Of a DNA stretch of 64,000 nt, positions 60,511 through 64,000 are shown piece after piece. Origin of the DNA: Apostichopus japonicus (taxonomy: Eukaryota; Echinodermata; Holothuroidea; Aspidochirotida; Stichopodidae). The stretch spans positions 24,315,054 to 24,379,053 of the forward strand of contig NC_092562.1 in the NCBI RefSeq assembly GCF_037975245.1, given 5' to 3'. Each line of letters begins with the position of its first letter. Positions within the stretch are counted from its first letter, which is position 1. The position numbers were made by a program, and so were the translations under genes. The notes below the pieces were generated by a model. It made no database searches. It had not been told where the DNA came from and saw only the letters and a list, made by a program, of their open reading frames with translations.

Positions 60511-63500
60511 AGTATGAATATATATATATAAACATCTCGTAGGTTGTAACTATACTAAGCTCAACTCAGCAGAGCTTATTCTTTCTTCGATCTGTTTCAT
60601 TATTACTATACTATACTTTCTTATTTGCTCTTATTGGTATGCTTTCGTTGTGTGTATGCGTGTTGGTGTGCTAGTGGTAGTGGTGGTGAAGGGGGGGGGG
60701 GGTGTTTATTGGAAATCACATCTCATCAAGAAATGCATAGACTTATCCATTATAAGACGAAAAAAATATCATCCATACAATGTAATACAGACATATTTAA
60801 CAATATTCAGTCAATTATACAGCCTTGATGTTATACGGACATTAACAATTATATTTTTTTAAGACGTTTACACTATTTACATGATATTGATAACACTATT
60901 GTTCTATCATTGTTTTCTTTATTATGGTAATAATAGCATTGTATGATACTATGTGGATTGATGGTAATACCTTGATCTTGTACGGTATACCGATAGCGCA
61001 ATACGCGAGATTATTGCATCAACGATTATTCAATATCTTACAACCTTTCTTATTATCGTACAAAAAAAAGATGGTAACAATATAGGTGGCTGTCATACAA
61101 ACTTTAAATGGCGGTTTTGAACGAAGAAGTACCACAAAGACTAAGTTTGATTGATTGATAGATTTATCTTTCTTGTGACGGTTCGTGCTACATAGGTATT
61201 CTTATAAGCCTTCTCCATTTCGAAGGAATAGTTTTATTTCCAACATTACATTCATATAATTACTGTCAAAATCAATCATGAAAATGTTATGTTATGAAAG
61301 TAACAACTGAAAAAGACCTTTTTGGACGATAAAATAACTTCAATTTGAGCAGAAACCTATGCATAAATATTCTACTTTAACTTCAACCACTATCGTTTGT
61401 ATCAAGTATCATGCCCACGAGATAAAGGATTCTAGCTCTCTCTCTGGTAAATATTTTAAAGGGATATTCAGGTGGCTAAAGTTGCTATTCAAATAAAAGA
61501 TACTGGAAATTTTGGATCAAGATCCAGCTCATAGCAATTCTGTGCGGTGACGATATGTTTCCAGATTTGGTGGTATTATGTTAATGCTTCTGGCAACAAT
61601 AGTGTGATTGACGTCATCACGGCAATTCAGCTAAAATTGCCTTTTTTCTTCTCTTATAATATTTAACTCGTTTATTGCATTTTGATACAGCAATAAACAC
61701 TGACACATTGACAGCTACGCACTCCAGTTATATCATGTACCAAGTTATATCAGGTACCAAGGAAACATCAACAAGAAGATTATAATTGCCTTTGTGACAT
61801 CACAGACCACCTATATACTGTGATCCACTCAATGGATGAAACGAGGCTTTAGCAATTCAAGATTCCTTTCCAAGGTTCCTTTCAATCAACCATATCTTTA
61901 CAAGTTATAGACAGGATATTCAGATGTTTTTTTTTTCAACTAACAGTGTTGAATAATTGTCTCTTCCACATCGGTGACACATTGCATGCCACTGGAGTAT
62001 CCTTTTAAGTCTACAAATTAGAGTCATATAATATTATCATATTTCGTTTTCTCACAACGAGAATAGATTGTGCCTTCTATTCTAAGACCAAAAATTAATC
62101 AGATCAAATTTAGATACTTTAATGGAATCATAACAATGATTGATTATATCCAGATCACGTCATATTTATTAATTTATTATAATTGTCTGTCAAATATTTT
62201 TTATGTACATTTCTTTAAGTAGAACGACGTCGAATTAAATAGAATCAATCTAACTAGGCATCATCTGTTTTATAATAGATGGCCGATAATTAAAAGTTAA
62301 ATTCGTTGAATATCAGCAAAAATATTAAAATATTTGCCTAATATAAAATTGATTTCATTTGCAGGTAATGTATGCTGAAAGTTGTGATACTAAGCATTGT
62401 TAAGTATATATATATAAATATATATGTGTATAAATAAATGTTTGTAGAAAGCATAACTTGCATATTAAGGAACTCGTCATTTCGAACTGCAGTATTGTTT
62501 TCGTGATTCATCCATAGACGATGATATCGCAAGTTTAGCTGGGGGAGATTCGAATGAGCTGGTAAATTTAAGAGAAACATACCAAAGTAATGGTTAACAT
62601 GTATGTGCTTGTTGTGATACCTAGAAAGGTCAATTTTGTTTTGTTTACGTCATAAATGTCGAAACAGAAAATGGTCTGAGAAGATAACGGTTATTGCTGA
62701 ATGTGTATACATTAAAGGCAACCAGTCCACGAACTATTATTGTGTAGATACCATACACAAAACTTGCGCGGTGACTGGGTGTGCAGCGTTATTATGATAG
62801 CCAAAGGTGTTTTGTGTATATCTATGTATTTATGTATGTGTACTGGTATTTATATGTTCACATATATTTATAAGAGAAGCGAGGGGGGAAAATACTCAGT
62901 TCGGAAACATTTTTCTCATTTTGTAAATAGTTCCTTTGTAACATTGAGCTGACATAACATTGTAGTAATCAGAATTGTAAATAATGTAAAAATTGTAATT
63001 GTAATAATAATTTAAACATGTGTGTACCATATGTTATGATACTTTTGAATAAATGAGATGGAAAAAAAAAGGTGTTTTGTTTCTTCTTTACATCAAATAT
63101 TGTGTGTAACATGAATGCCACATCGATAAATAAACAAACACATTCTAACAGCATGCTTCATCTTGAAGACGTGGCTTTATTACAACAATATTGTATCGTG
63201 GAGTTACAAAACTTATAATTTGTAATTGTACGGTAGTTTCTTAAGAGGACTTTCTGGTGACAACCAGTATGGAATTGATATTGAAGAGAAAGAGTTCCTT
63301 ATTGCTAGTTGACAACCCCAATCTCAATACATTGCCCCTAACTCGAGGCATGGTTGATAGAATGCAACCTAGCTACTTTGAGTCGCTTAGCCTTCAACTA
63401 CTCCAGGAAGTTGGGTCACAGTAGAAGGTATGTGAAACCATCACTGCAAATGCTCTCCCAAGTTTTACGTAGGCTATTAGAATCTTCTTGTAGATCTATC

Positions 63501-64000
63501 CTTCGGATAAATGATTGAGAAATTATACCGGAGATTTAAAGCTGAAAAGGCACTGATGATATCAGTCTGTCTGATATTTACAAAATATCACAAGATTTGA
63601 AAAATTCACATCTTTGCGATACAACATGCTATGAGGATGTGGTTTTTGCCTAAAGATTCAGGACATTTTCAGCAAATTTGCTAAGTATAATCAACTTTAG
63701 CTACCAGAAGGGAATTTATGAGCACAGACGTTGAAAATATTTTGTTCCCATCTATCATGAGCTCATGCTCTACGTCACCGCGGAATAAAAGACACATTCT
63801 GATGGCATCATTCATCTTCACTTAGACATATGCTTTTCAAGGTTGATGAAGTTTCCGTGCATATCTTCAGGTATTATAATGATAATTCAACTCAAATGTA
63901 CATCTATCAACTGTAGGTATGCACATGCAAGAAGTCTTAGACATGCACAGATAGCATGGATAATTAAGTAAATGTAGTATTATCCCAGATGAATCACATT
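60511..64000. other. Terminal non-coding stretch
   Basis: A G13 run (about 60690-60702) and short microsatellites only. An unrecognised 59-codon frame at about 63244-63423 (contains LVDNPNLNTLPLTRGMVDRM) has no supporting context. Confidence 0.4.

Noticed and set aside
63244-63423. 59-codon frame near the window end
   Set aside because: Protein-like composition, but no acceptor, donor or homologue recognised.

Overview
The window is animal nuclear DNA: AT-rich, sparsely coding, with small exons in long introns, canonical GT/AG junctions, many microsatellites (one uninterrupted TA tract of about 83 units) and several transposon classes. The intact Penelope-like element, tRNA-derived SINEs and CMC/EnSpm-type DNA transposon suit a marine invertebrate. 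An echinoderm or other deuterostome is plausible, but nothing here fixes the taxon.

Bases 66-25076 (+) hold the last twelve coding exons of an SLC5 (SGLT-type) sodium/solute cotransporter. They give 589 codons with matching phases and end at a TAA; the N-terminal exon(s) lie before the window. A 12,053-bp DNA transposon (3352-15404) sits inside one coding exon. It has 15-bp perfect CACTG... terminal inverted repeats and a TA duplication, and removing it restores the exon exactly. It carries an intact 834-aa zinc-finger/Tnp2-like transposase, an eight-exon gene for a 555-aa accessory protein, and subterminal arrays of TGAGTA/TACTCA words.

Bases 25077-36500 are repeat-rich: a decayed hammerhead of a Penelope remnant, a head-to-head telomere-type palindrome, tRNA-derived SINEs, head-to-tail 365-bp tRNA-like units, and a Penelope-like element with an intact 785-aa RT-GIY-YIG ORF followed by a hammerhead ribozyme motif. 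Bases 36500-64000 are mostly non-coding. They contain a candidate pair of 5' exons of an unknown gene (40405-40494 and 42111-42149), reverse copies of both SINE families, a 3.8-kb unit bounded by 116-bp inverted repeats with 169-bp tandem repeats and a GC-rich low-complexity coding-like block (possibly DIRS-related), a large AT cruciform, and a tRNA-SINE whose body holds a hammerhead core lacking one A.

The host gene and the transposon's two genes share the + strand. The transposon genes probably act together (catalysis plus accessory function). The 3' end of the transposon reads as a splice acceptor, so the element might be partly spliced out of host transcripts.
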